Shown here piece after piece: positions 9,160 through 20,200 of a DNA stretch of 64,000 nt. The stretch lies in the NCBI RefSeq assembly GCF_943169825.2, contig NZ_OW968402.1, positions 62,001 through 126,000 of the forward strand, read 5' to 3'. Made by a program: the position numbers and the translations under genes. The stretch comes from Varibaculum prostatecancerukia (GTDB lineage: Bacteria > Actinomycetota > Actinomycetes > Actinomycetales > Actinomycetaceae). The notes under the pieces are model-generated. The model had not been told where the DNA came from, searched no databases, and saw only the letters and a list, made by a program, of their open reading frames with translations. Position 1 is the stretch's first letter. Each line of letters begins with the position of its first letter.

Positions 9160-10275
9160 GTGACTTTTGTAGACAACCAAGTGGCTCTGCGCTGCGGATA
9201 TGGGATTGCGGAAACCGGCCTCGAGGTACTGACGGTTTATGGCTCGGATGCGCCCTCCTGGCTAACCACTCTATCTTCGCAGGTAGTAACGGATATGGAG
9301 GCAGGGGAGAGCCGGGAAATGCTGTTCCTGGACGCTAATGGTCGTATCTCCTATGCGGCCGGAATCGTCTGGTCGCAGGATATTGCCTGGCTATTTACCA
9401 CGAATGCGCAGGCTCTAGCGCAATTCCTAGAATCCATGAAATTTATGTCGAGGGTGGAAGTTTCGGTACGCGCAGACCTCACGGTTTGGGGATTTTTCAG
9501 CCCTAGCGTTGCCGAAGAAGTGCTCGCAACTTTCGGCCCCATCTGGACTGACCCCTGGCCAGGGATAACTCCGGGCGGAACCGCCTATTCCCCGCGTAGT
9601 GAGGAGCACCCCGGGCAAGATTACCCGGCGCGTCTGGGGGTTATTCCCGATGCGGATACTGCCCAGGTGCACACGGAATTGCGTAAACGCTGGGAAAATA
9701 TTTCTTGGTCGCTGGAAACTGAGGACGGCTACAGTCTTTCTACTCCGGCGTTTGCTACTGAGGCTGATTGGCGGGCGCTGCGGATCGCGGCTTGGCGCCC
9801 TTACGCCACCGATATTGACCCGCGCACTCTGCCGCATGAACTGGATTGGCTGCGCACTGCCGTGCATCTAAATAAGGGATGTTATTGCGGGCAAGAAACC
9901 GTGGCCCGGATAGTTAACCTGGGGCATCCCCCGCGGCGGGCAGTCTTCTTGCACCTTGACGGCAGCTCCTCGCTACTGCCTCCTGTGGATGCCGAGCTTT
10001 ATTCCGGCAGTCGCAAAGTGGGTACTGTGCGGGCAAGTGCTAATCATTTCGAGGACGGTCCGATTGCCTTGGGTCTAATTAAACGTACTGCTCCCAGTGG
10101 AGAACTCACTGTCCGTTGGCAAGAGGGCGAGGAAGAACATTCCCTGGCGGCTGCGACTACCGCGATCGTAGATCCTTCTGGGGTTTCTTGGCTGGGACAG
10201 TCGCGGATTGATCGGAAAGCCTTTTCGGGCGCCTCGCCGCGTGCGGGTTCCGGGTCGTTAACTATCGGGGGCTAG
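9160..10275 (+). CDS. ygfZ: folate-binding protein YgfZ (GcvT-like, Fe-S cluster assembly factor)
   Basis: This 371-residue protein carries the YgfZ signature NKGCYCGQETVARI (canonical K-G-C-Y-x-G-Q-E) in a GcvT-like fold, followed by a C-terminal beta-barrel segment. YgfZ binds tetrahydrofolate and helps assemble or repair certain Fe-S proteins; its Cys in KGCYCGQE is needed for activity in Escherichia coli. The GTG start follows the previous stop by two bases. A protein of this role is useful in a genome encoding several Fe-S enzymes such as the upstream oxidoreductase, though that link is inference. Confidence 0.88.
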   Translation: MTFVDNQVALRCGYGIAETGLEVLTVYGSDAPSWLTTLSSQVVTDMEAGESREMLFLDANGRISYAAGIVWSQDIAWLFTTNAQALAQFLESMKFMSRVEVSVRADLTVWGFFSPSVAEEVLATFGPIWTDPWPGITPGGTAYSPRSEEHPGQDYPARLGVIPDADTAQVHTELRKRWENISWSLETEDGYSLSTPAFATEADWRALRIAAWRPYATDIDPRTLPHELDWLRTAVHLNKGCYCGQETVARIVNLGHPPRRAVFLHLDGSSSLLPPVDAELYSGSRKVGTVRASANHFEDGPIALGLIKRTAPSGELTVRWQEGEEEHSLAAATTAIVDPSGVSWLGQSRIDRKAFSGASPRAGSGSLTIGG

Positions 10276-10283
10276 GGGATTTC

Positions 10284-10730
10284 ATGCGTACCTTAATTCA
10301 AAGAGTACTGTCTGCCGAAGTCACGGTGGACGGTAAAAGCGTCGGTAAGTTGGAGCGCCCCGGAATAGTAGCTTTCGTGGGGATTACCCCCGGTGACGGG
10401 CAGGCACAGATTGATTGGACAGTGCGCCGCCTGCTTAATCAACAAATTTTTGAGGACGGGTCTTCGGTTCTGGAATCGGGCGCGCCGCTCCTGGTGGTTT
10501 CCCAATTCACTCTGTATGGGTCGGTGCGCAAGGGGCGGCATCCCTCCTGGACTTATGCGGCTAAAGGTGAGGTGGCGCGTCCAGTATTTGAGAAGTTGGT
10601 GGCAGATTTGCGCGCGAAGGGCGCACAGGTGGAAACCGGGGTGTTTGGGGCGATGATGCAAGTGTCCTTAGTTAACGACGGCCCTTTTACCTTGTGGTTG
10701 GCAAAAGAACCCGAGGGTTTTGCCGGTTAG
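10284..10730 (+). CDS. dtd: D-aminoacyl-tRNA deacylase
   Basis: A 148-residue protein with the full set of Dtd motifs: MRTLIQRVLSAEVTVDG at the N-terminus, VSQFTLYG in the middle and NDGPFTLWL near the end. The SQFT and GPxT segments form the chirality-checking pocket that cleaves D-amino acids from mischarged tRNA. Length matches the family. It starts eight bases after ygfZ and is the last gene of this run before the 480-base region ahead of the giant adhesin. Confidence 0.95.
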   Translation: MRTLIQRVLSAEVTVDGKSVGKLERPGIVAFVGITPGDGQAQIDWTVRRLLNQQIFEDGSSVLESGAPLLVVSQFTLYGSVRKGRHPSWTYAAKGEVARPVFEKLVADLRAKGAQVETGVFGAMMQVSLVNDGPFTLWLAKEPEGFAG

Positions 10731-11001
10731 CTCGAGGCTTTGGTGACACTTAGTCAGCTAAAGTATTGTTTGCCCTGGTAGCGGTGTTGTTTCTAATAAT
10801 TAGGGGTGCTCGCAGTGGTCGCCCTCGTCTAATGTTCACGAAACTCTAATGTTTCTTGGGGTATTTTCCTGGGGCTTTTGTCCTGTGAACCTCTACACGT
10901 TTTTTGGCGTAGCTAGGAATGTAGTGAAGCTAATCTCCCTGGTAGCAGGGGATATGCTGGCAAGAATGCCTAAAAAAGTTTGAGAAAATCTTAAGAATTT
11001 G

Positions 11002-11031
11002 TTGCGTCGTTCTATGAAAATCTTGTAAGAT
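11002..11031 (+). promoter_or_regulatory. candidate promoter for the adhesin gene
   Basis: TTGCGT at 11002-11007 and TAAGAT at 11026-11031 are separated by 18 bases, close to housekeeping sigma-factor consensus. Transcription would begin near 11038, giving a leader of roughly 170 bases that includes all three hairpins. Not tested. Confidence 0.35.
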
Positions 11032-11081
11032 GGTAAGTGCATTAAAATATATTAACTGCACATAGACAAGTTAATAGTGTT

Positions 11082-11186
11082 CCTGTCGGCATTGACAACA
11101 GGCCAGGTCCCTCCAGGCGGGGCGTTTGGGCGTGACATAACCCAGACGAACGCCTCGTCAGGATCTGTTGGTGGAGATGCCGATCC
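11082..11186 (+). ncRNA. structured 5' leader with three consecutive hairpins
   Basis: Three inverted repeats lie end to end: CCTGT/ACAGG (11082-11086 with 11098-11102); GGCGTTTGGG (11121-11130) with CCCA (11141-11144) and AACGCC (11149-11154), interrupted by a four-base bulge; and GGATC/GATCC (11161-11165 with 11182-11186). The last hairpin ends 25 bases before the ATG. I do not match this to a known riboswitch class. It may control translation or stabilise a very long mRNA. Confidence 0.4.
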
Positions 11187-11211
11187 CTCCCTTCTAGTAG
11201 ACACAGGATAA

Positions 11212-14200
11212 ATGATGATTAACAGTCAAACTGCGAAGTTGTTGCGGCGTTGGATCGTCGCTGGATTAGCTGCCGCATTAGCCCTGGCATGGACTATCAC
11301 CACCTTGGTAGCCCCCTCCCAGGCCTCGGATACCGAGAATGCCCAATTGGCGAAAGATTTCAAAGCCGTTGAAGCGGGTATGAGTTTCGAAGAGCAAGAG
11401 GACGGAAACTGGGATATACCTAATCCGCCTTTCGCCGCGGGTACTAAATTCTGGCCGGAACAATTCGGTCAGAGGAACGAGCATTGGTACTCTGATGAGG
11501 AAAAAGCCGCGTACAACAATGCGTTAACCGCAAGCAATGGGTGGTCAAATGACTGGGAGGTAGAATTCCCCGACACGTTTCGGATGCATAACGCGAATTA
11601 CCTGATGGTGAAGAATCGCGGGGATGTCTATCGCGATGCTAATAAACAGGGAGTTCTAACTAAAGCACCGGAATACTATACCAGTGCATTCTGCGTTCAA
11701 CCCGGAATTGCGATCGACCGGTCTTGGTTAGACCCGGGTGAGCCCGGACACGCCAAAGAACCAGGCTTGAAAGTATCTATTGATGCTGATGAACGTGTTG
11801 GCTATGTCGACACAAAATCCAAACGCTTGGTGTCTGACCCTGATATTCAGCGCCAGTTGAAAGCTCTGGCTTATATCTACAACGGCGGGGATCGCCGTCT
11901 AATGGATGTAGACACCCGTTTCCCGGCAGGCAAAGATTTTTACACGCAAAACAAAGTGCTCATTGAAGAGCACAAAGCCGCTCTTGAGCTAATGAATCAG
12001 CTCGACCAGTACCAGAAGAATGGAGCTGCCCAGGCTTTAGTGTGGGCAATCGAGAAGAATTCTCCCGCAGAGGGAATTACTGTCTATCGACATGGTGCCA
12101 TCGACTGGACGGTTACCAATGCGGCTCGGGCGATATTGCCGCATATTAAGAACATCGCCAATGCCGAAATCAAAATGTGGCAGGCATATCAAGCGCTTAA
12201 AGAACAGCAAATCGCTGATGAGCAAGCCTATAAAGAGGCATTGGCAAAGTGGAAAGCGGAAACCGCCGCCAGTATGGCCAAGGATGAAGCCACCTATCAA
12301 ACCAATAAGCAACTGTTGGAGTCAATTAAACTCAGCGTTACCCGTGCCGATGATACTCACTTCCGGGTAAACCTGATTGGCAGTTCCGAAGCAATCGCGC
12401 TGCTGCAAGAAGCTAAGGGCAAATTGGAAATTAGCGGATCTAGCAACCTCGAGTTACCCGCCGACACTTCCATCGCCAAGGCAGCTTCCCCCGGAGGGAT
12501 TTTAGTAGGCATTAAGTTCGATGCTGGCGCTGCCTGTTCCGGTAAAGCGCAGACAGCGAGCATCAATGCCTCATTCAATGGCAGCATTGAGCTCACCCGC
12601 ACTTATATATTCAAGAACTCTAAGAAATTTGTTCAGTTCCAGTCCCAGGTGAACTTGGGTAAGTATGCCGTAGCCGTTTCCGGCTCCGCCTCCAGCTCGT
12701 TTGAATTCACTTCTACTTGCCCGGAGGAACCTAAGCCGAAGATTGGGACCACTTTGGAGGGCGAAGATGGAGCCAAGCAGATCGATACCGCTGGTAAGGC
12801 AGGTACCGACAGCGTAACTCTCATCGATAAGGTCAAGTTTGAAAACCTTAAGGGCGGACAGAACTACGTCATTAAGGGTGAATTGGTAGACGGTAATGGC
12901 AACCCCGTTAACGTGACCGGCACTAGCAAAGCCTTCGATCCGAAAGCCTCGGGTGCTACCGACAACGGCAGCGGCTACTATTCCGGAACCATTGATATGA
13001 CCTTCCAGGTGCCGGTGCAGAAGATTCGGGACAACGAGAAGCTAGTAGCTTACGAAACCCTATACAAAGGCACCACGCCTGAAGACGGCAAAGAAGTCAC
13101 CAACCACAAGGACAAAGATGACGCCAGCCAGACCGTAACTGAAAAGCCACGGATTGGCACCACTGCTAAGGTGACCAGCGAATCCGACGCTAGCGGTAAA
13201 GATGCACGTCCCGCCGAAGGTGCGGATGTGACGATTACCGATACCGTGAAGTGGCACAAGTTGCAGCCTGGTAGCTACACCCTCAGCGGAAAGCTGATGA
13301 AGAAGAGCGGCGACCAGGTAACCGAGGTTCCCGGAACCGCGACTGAAAAGACCTTCAGCGTTTCTGGTGGTAAGACCGGCACGGTGACGATGGATCTCAA
13401 GCTACCTGCAAACCAGGTAGAAGCCGGTGCCTCCTATGTGGTGTTTGAGAAAGTCTATAAGGGCGCAAACAACACCTCCGGTGAGCCGGTTGCTACCCAC
13501 GAGAATCCGAACGATGGTGGTCAGACCGTAAGCGTCAACCCCAAGCCGCATAAGCTGCCCAGCATTGAAACCAAGGCGTGGGTGCGTGATGACGGAAACT
13601 CGCTGATCAGCTCGGTGGAAGCCGATGGGAAAGACTTCAAAGTCAAAGACCAGATCGACTACAAAGATCTCAAGCCGGGCACCTACACGGCCTTCGCCTC
13701 CCTGGTAGATGCCAGCAACCCGAAGAACGTGATTGCCAGCGGCAGCAAGGTATTTACCAATGGCACCGAAAACGGCTCCGCTAAAGTTGAGCTGAAGGTT
13801 GATGGCTCCAAAGTCAAAGCTGACGGGAAATACGTCGTTTACGAACGTATCTACCAAGGCGAACAGACCACTGAGCCGAAGAGCGACCCCTACGCGAAAC
13901 ACGAAAATATTAACGATGGATCGCAGACCATCACGGTAACCCCGAAGAACCCGGTACCTGCCGAGTTTAAGATCGTGAAGAAGACTGTAGACGATAACGC
14001 GAATACCGATCGAGTGTTCGACTTCGATGTATCCTGCGATGGTTACAAGACCACCGCCACCGTGCTGGTGCGCAAAGGCACCACCCAGGGTGAAACCACG
14101 GTTTCCAACCGCGCACTAACCAGCGGTCAGAGCTGCCAGGTAAGCGAGAAAGAAGTAAGCGACAACCTAAATACGGTGAAAGTAAAGTTCTCCGGAACTG

Positions 14201-17200
14201 ACACCAACCGTGACGGCACTGTTGCACAGTTCAAACTAACTGAGGGCAACGCCAAGACCGTAGTGGTGACTGCGACCAACACCTTCACCCCGAAACAGGC
14301 GAAGTTCACCGTTCGCAAGAACGTAGAAGCAGCCGAAGTAAAGCACTTCAACGTGCCGAACTCTTTCGACTTCTCCTACAAGTGTGACGGTGATAGCACC
14401 TGGACTTCCCTACCTGCTTTGAAGGCTGGGGAGACCTCGCAAGCTATTTCGGTTAAGCCCGGCATCCAGTGCCAGGTGAAAGAAAATAGCGCCACCCCGC
14501 AGAACCTCAATCGCACCCTGGAATGGACTGGTGTGCAGAGCCAAGCGGGCGGGATTGCTACTTTCCGTACCGATGCCAATAACACGGTGGCACTGGTAGC
14601 CACTAACACCTACACCGAGAAGACCGGGAAACTGGAAATCTCCAAGCAGGTAGTGGACCAGACCGCCGGTGCGGGTAAGATTCCTGGTACCTTCCAAATG
14701 AAGTACCTGTGTGCTACCGGACAAAGCGCCGATAGCATTACCGTGCCGCTAACCTCGGTAAGCGTAAACAAGAACTCTACGGTAACCATCACCGGTATTC
14801 CCGTAGGTTCCTGGTGCGCGGTAGCCGAGGACACCACCGGGATTAACGTAGCGAACACCACTTTGACCACCAGTTTCGATGGCAAAGCTCCGCAGATGGT
14901 AACCATCGGGGGACAGACCCTGCATAACGCGGCACTGTCCAACCCGATTCAGGCTGGGGAAAGCCAAAAGGCGACTATCAAAGTCGAAAACAAGTACGTC
15001 AATGAAAAAGTTGGCGGATTCGAAGTTAAAAAACTAGTCTCCGGAGTAGTTTCTCCCGAAACCGTCCTCAAAGACGTAGCCTTCGACTTTGGTTACTCCT
15101 GCACCATTCCCGGTAGCACTTACCCGGTAAAGGGCAACTTCAAGCTCGAGCATGGCCAGACGTTCTCCAGCGCCGATCCCACTCGCCCGCAGCTTAACAA
15201 CCTGCCGGTAGGTACCGAATGTAAAGTTTGGGAAGAAACTCCGAAATCGGTAGAAAACGCCGATTATGCTGGCTCTAGCATGGAGGTAAGTGGTACCAAT
15301 GGCGCCGAAGTGACCGGAACTGACGGCAAGCTGGAAGTAACCCTGAAGCTGACTGCTCCGGCCGCGAAAGTTAAGATCCTGGCTACCAACAACTACACCC
15401 AGAAGCTTGGTGCCTTCACCTTGAAGAAGGTAGTTAAAGGCAGCGCAGATCAGGGGCTAGATATAAAGGACTACAAGTTCAAGCTGACCTATAAGGATGG
15501 CACTACCACCCACCAGAAAGAGCAAACCATTTCTGCTGGTGGATCCTACTCCTTCTGGGGATTGCCGGTCGGAAGCCAAGTTAAAGTTGAAGAACTCGGC
15601 GCTGTCGACAGCAAGGGTAAGTTCATTCCGGTAAACGAGCTGTCCACCGCCAAGGTGAAGCACTCCATCAGCTGGAACGGTAGCCAGAACGATTCTTCAA
15701 CCGCAGCCTCCAACACCTTCACTATCGACAAACCGATGACGAAGGCACAGTGGCTTAATAACGGCCAACAGGGGAACGTGGTAGTTGAAGCCACCAATAC
15801 CTATAAGCCGATCGAACAAAAGGGTACCTTCTCGGTACAGAAGACCTCGGTGAGTGTAGCCGGCGAGGGCAAAGACAAGGTCAAGAACCTGCCCACCAGC
15901 TTCAACTTCACCTACAACTGCACCGATGGCGCCCACGGTAATATTTCCAACGTGAAGCCGGGCGGTGAGCCGGTAGTGGCGAACGCCCAGTTCCGCGCAG
16001 GCACCGTCTGTACCGTAACTGAGCAGCAAGTGCTACCTAAAGGCACCAACGCTCAAACCGTTAGCTGGACAGTTGACGGCAAGGGCGCAGGAGTCGGCCC
16101 GGCCTCCGGACAAAGCGCGATTATCACCATCGGTGATGATGCCAAGACTCCGGTAGCCGTGCAGGCCGCCAACGAATACCAGACCCCCGATCAGCCGAAG
16201 ATCGCGACCGAGCTGAAAGGCGAAGGACGCGGCGGCAATATCGACCTGGTAGAGGATGCGGATCATACCTACACCCTGACCGACAAGATCAGCTACTGGA
16301 ACCTGCAGGTCGGTAAGACCTACAAGTTCTCCGGCGAACTGGTAGTGCCCAACGCAGATAAGACCGATGCCACCGGCACCGGGATTACCGCCGAAAAGGA
16401 AGTAACCATTACTTCCCCCAGCGGCGTGGTGGAACTACCGTTCAAGCTGAGCCGGGCCGATGTAGCCAAGTACTCGACACTAGTAGCGTTCGAACAGTTG
16501 GATCTGAAAGTCAACGGCGGATTCGAGCCGGTCACCGACCACAAGAATCCGAAGGATGAGAACCAGACCAAACAGGTTAACCCCTGGATTGCGACGGTAC
16601 TGACCGACGAGGGTGAAAACAAGCAGATTGACACTACCGGTAAAGCCGATACCGATCTGGTCACCCTGGTTGACACCGTGAAATACCGGAACCTGGAAGC
16701 GGGTAAGACCTATCACTTGACCGGGAAACTGGTTGATGGTGCTGGTAACCCGATTGGTGTCAGCTCCACCTCCAAGGCATTCACCGTTCCGGGCGAGGCA
16801 GGAACCCTGCAGTCTGGCGAAGCCCAGATGACCTTTAAGGTAACCGTGGCACAAATCCGCCAGAACGCGAAACTGGTAGCCTTCGAATACCTCCATCCCG
16901 GAGAGCCGAACAACCCCGGTGACGAAACCGTGGTCACCAAGCACGAAAACCCGAATGATGAAAATCAGACGGTAAACGAAGGGCCGCGGGCGGCAACTAC
17001 CGCTACCAGCTCGACTGGTACCAAGGTATTTGACGCCAAGACCCCGGCTAAAGTGCTTGACCGCGTCAGCTGGGCGAAACTGCCCGCCGGCAACTATGTG
17101 CTGGTTGGAACCCTGATGGATAAGGCAACCAAGCAGGCGGTACCGAACGTTAAGGCGCAGGTCGTCAAGTTCTCGGTTGCCAGCGGTGAGCTGCAGGGCA

Positions 17201-20200
17201 CTCAAGGAATGACCTTCGAGGTGCCCGCGGATCAGGTGAAAGCCAAGTCGCAGTTCGTAGCGTTCGAGAAGATCTACCGCCAGGGCGATGTCGATGAAAA
17301 CGGCAACGTGATTGGTGGAAAGACTCCGGTCGTTGAACACTCGGATATTAACGACGAAGCACAAACCGTAACTATTGGTGAAGAACCGCAAAGCCCGGTC
17401 ACTCCCAAACTCACCTTGGAAAAGGTAGTTAAGAGCGAAGGACTAGAGGTTCCCTCCACCAAGCAGTTTGCCTTCACCTTGAAGTGCTCCAGCCCGATTG
17501 ATGGCAAGTCGCAAGAAAAGACCTACCAGGTAACTGCTGGGTCGCCGATTGACCTGCCTTACGTCAAGGGCGCTAACTGCACCTTGACCGAGGATAGCGC
17601 AGCAGCCAAGGTAGCGGGGATTGCCCCCTCTCAGGTAGAGTTCAGCGCGAACTCTAACAAGATTGGTCTGATTAGCTCTGATAACTCGGCCTCCTTCAAG
17701 ATGCCGAAAGAAGAGCTCACCGAAGTAAGGGTGGCGTTCACCGCGACCAACACCTACCCGGCGCCGAAGAAGCCCACGGTGGCGACCTCCGCTAAGGATG
17801 CCGAAGGCACCGCGGGTATGTACGGTCAAACCAAGCAGGCTAACCAGGTTTACGCTGGAACCTCCGCCAACATTGTGGACGAGGTATCTTGGGCGAACCT
17901 GCTGCCCGGTGATTATGTACTGATCGGCAAGCTGATGGACAAGAAGACCGGCGAAGCGGTCACTTCCTACTCTTCCGCCCCCGCACCGTTCACGGTGAAA
18001 GAGGGCGTGAAGAACGGGAAGTTGGAGAACACCTTCACCGTCAGCGGTGACTCGTTAAAGGCTGGCAGCCACTACGTGGTTTACGAATACATTTACCGCG
18101 CAGGTGATGTAGAGGGTGTAACCCCGAACAATGGCGCCAAGCCGGTTGTGGAACACGCAGTACTCACTGACGCAGACCAGACGGTGGAGGCGATTACGCC
18201 TCCGACCCCGCCGGCTGCGAAAGTCAAGATTAAGAAGCAGGTTGTGGCTACCGGCATGGATGTGCCTGTCAACCGCGCCTACTACTTCACCGTGAGCTGC
18301 CTGGATAAGGACGGCAAAGCCGCAACCACCAGTACATTAGCGGTACGTTCCGGCGAGGAAACCGAAGTTACCGGTTTGCGGACTGGCTACCTATGCTCGA
18401 TTAACGAGGATTTGCGTAACGCCATCGACCAGCAGGTAACCCCGGCAATCGCGCTGACCAGTGGAACTAACGGTTTCACTGTGCAGCAAGACTCCACTGC
18501 GGGTTCGGCTCACTTCACCGTGCCGGCGGCGACCGACCAGGTGCCCGAAGTGCTGGTGAACGTGACCAACACCTACAACAAGATGGGCAAACCGGAACTG
18601 CAAACTCGGGCGGTAACCGATAACGGCAGCTCTAGCGTGCAGGCGGGAACCGCAACCACGGTAACCGATACTGTCACCTGGAAGAACCTGCCGGAAGGCA
18701 AGTACCTGCTCACCGGTAACCTCATGCACATCACGGATAACAACGCTGCCCCGGTAGCGGGAGTTACCAACGAACCAGTGGTACTGGAAATCACCAAGGA
18801 CAACTCCTTGGCGGGCAGCACCACCATGAAGTTCAATGTGCCTACGGAAGCCATCGGGAAGGCCGGAAAGTACGTAGTGTACGAACACCTCTACAACTAC
18901 GAAGACACTGACGGCACCAACCCCAAGCCGAACACCTCGACTGTGGTTTCCCACAATGACCCCAGCGATGATGCGCAGACCGTGACCGTTACCGAGGCTC
19001 CCTCGGTAAGTACCACTGCCACCACCAATGGGGAAAATGAAAAGGAAATCCAAAAGGGTAAGGATGCGGTAGTAACCGATACCGTCAACTGGAAGAACCT
19101 GCCTGCAGGTAACTACCAGGCGCTCAGCCAACTGGTTGATATGAAGGGTAACTCGGTTGCCGGTGCCACCACTAAGGCGGTTCCTTTCACCGTGAATAAC
19201 GGCGAAACTGCGGGCAGCCTGACTACCAAGATTCAGGTACCGGCGTCAGCGACCGGAACCTCGGGTGCAAAGTTCGTAGTATTCGAACGTATCTACCGGG
19301 CTAGCGACGTTAACCCCAAGACCGGGCAACCGGCTGAGGGCGCCGAGCCGGTAGTATCCGAGCTGGATCTGAACTCCATCAACCAGACGGTGACGGTAGT
19401 TGAGAAGCCCCAGGCTCCACCCAAGATCAGCTTCACCAAGGTGACTGAAAAGGTCATGGACGGACAGGTGCCGGACAAGGATCGCAAGTACCAGTTCACC
19501 ATTAGCTGTGACAAGAACTTCGGAGGAGCCTTCAGCTTCGAGATGCCAGCGGGCGTATCGGCCGGTCTACCGGGCAAGCATCAGCCGCAAAGTGGTGCGG
19601 TATGTACCTTGACCGAGATGCTGACCGATGAGGCGAATCCGGATGGCATCATGCCGAACGCGATTAGCTTCAGCTCCTCGCATCCGGAAATGATGGCGGT
19701 TTCGAAGATCAACAACCAGACTGCCCAGTTCACGGTACCGAATGTGGATACTGATGTGATTCCGGAAATCCAGGTCACCATCAAGAACGTCTACAGCAAG
19801 GACTTCCCAGAACTAGGCACGGTTGCGCGTGACAACGCTGACCAGGACAAAGTGTTGAACCTCAAGAAGGGCGAAAACGCTCAGGTTCAAGATGTTGCCA
19901 CCTGGAAGAACCTAGCTCCTGGCAAGTACACCATGATTGGTACCTTGATGGATAAACTGACCGCTAAGCCGGTCGTAGGGGCGAACACCCCGACGGTTAA
20001 CTTCGAAGTCAAGAAGGGCGAGAAGACCGGAACCATCAATGCACTATTCACCGTGCCGGCAGATAATATCTCTAGCAACTCCAGCTGGGTAGTCTTTGAA
20101 CGGGTCTACAAGGCCTCCGATGTTAAAGATGGCAAGGTTGTGGGTAAAGCTACTCCGGTAGTTGACCACTCCAACTTTGAGGACGCCGATCAGACGGTTC

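Larger units (their letters stand above)
10731..11211 (+). other. 481-base non-coding region upstream of the adhesin
   Basis: No protein gene is supported here. The first half is featureless apart from a small CCCTG/CAGGG hairpin at 10937-10950. The second half becomes AT-rich and contains a likely promoter (about 11002-11031) and a series of three hairpins (11082-11186) before the adhesin start codon. Together this suggests a long, structured 5' leader. Confidence 0.6.

Noticed and set aside
11082-11186. Assignment of the adhesin leader to a known riboswitch class
   Set aside because: The hairpin order and loops do not match a class I can name, so it is reported only as an unclassified structured leader.
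16480-17391. 303-codon open frame on the minus strand inside the adhesin gene
   Set aside because: It lies antisense to the repeat-coding region, has no ribosome site, and its composition (many Arg, His, Gly) reflects the reverse complement of the repeats.
18391-19131. 246-codon minus-strand frame in the adhesin gene
   Set aside because: Another antisense shadow of the repeats, with no start signal or recognisable domain.
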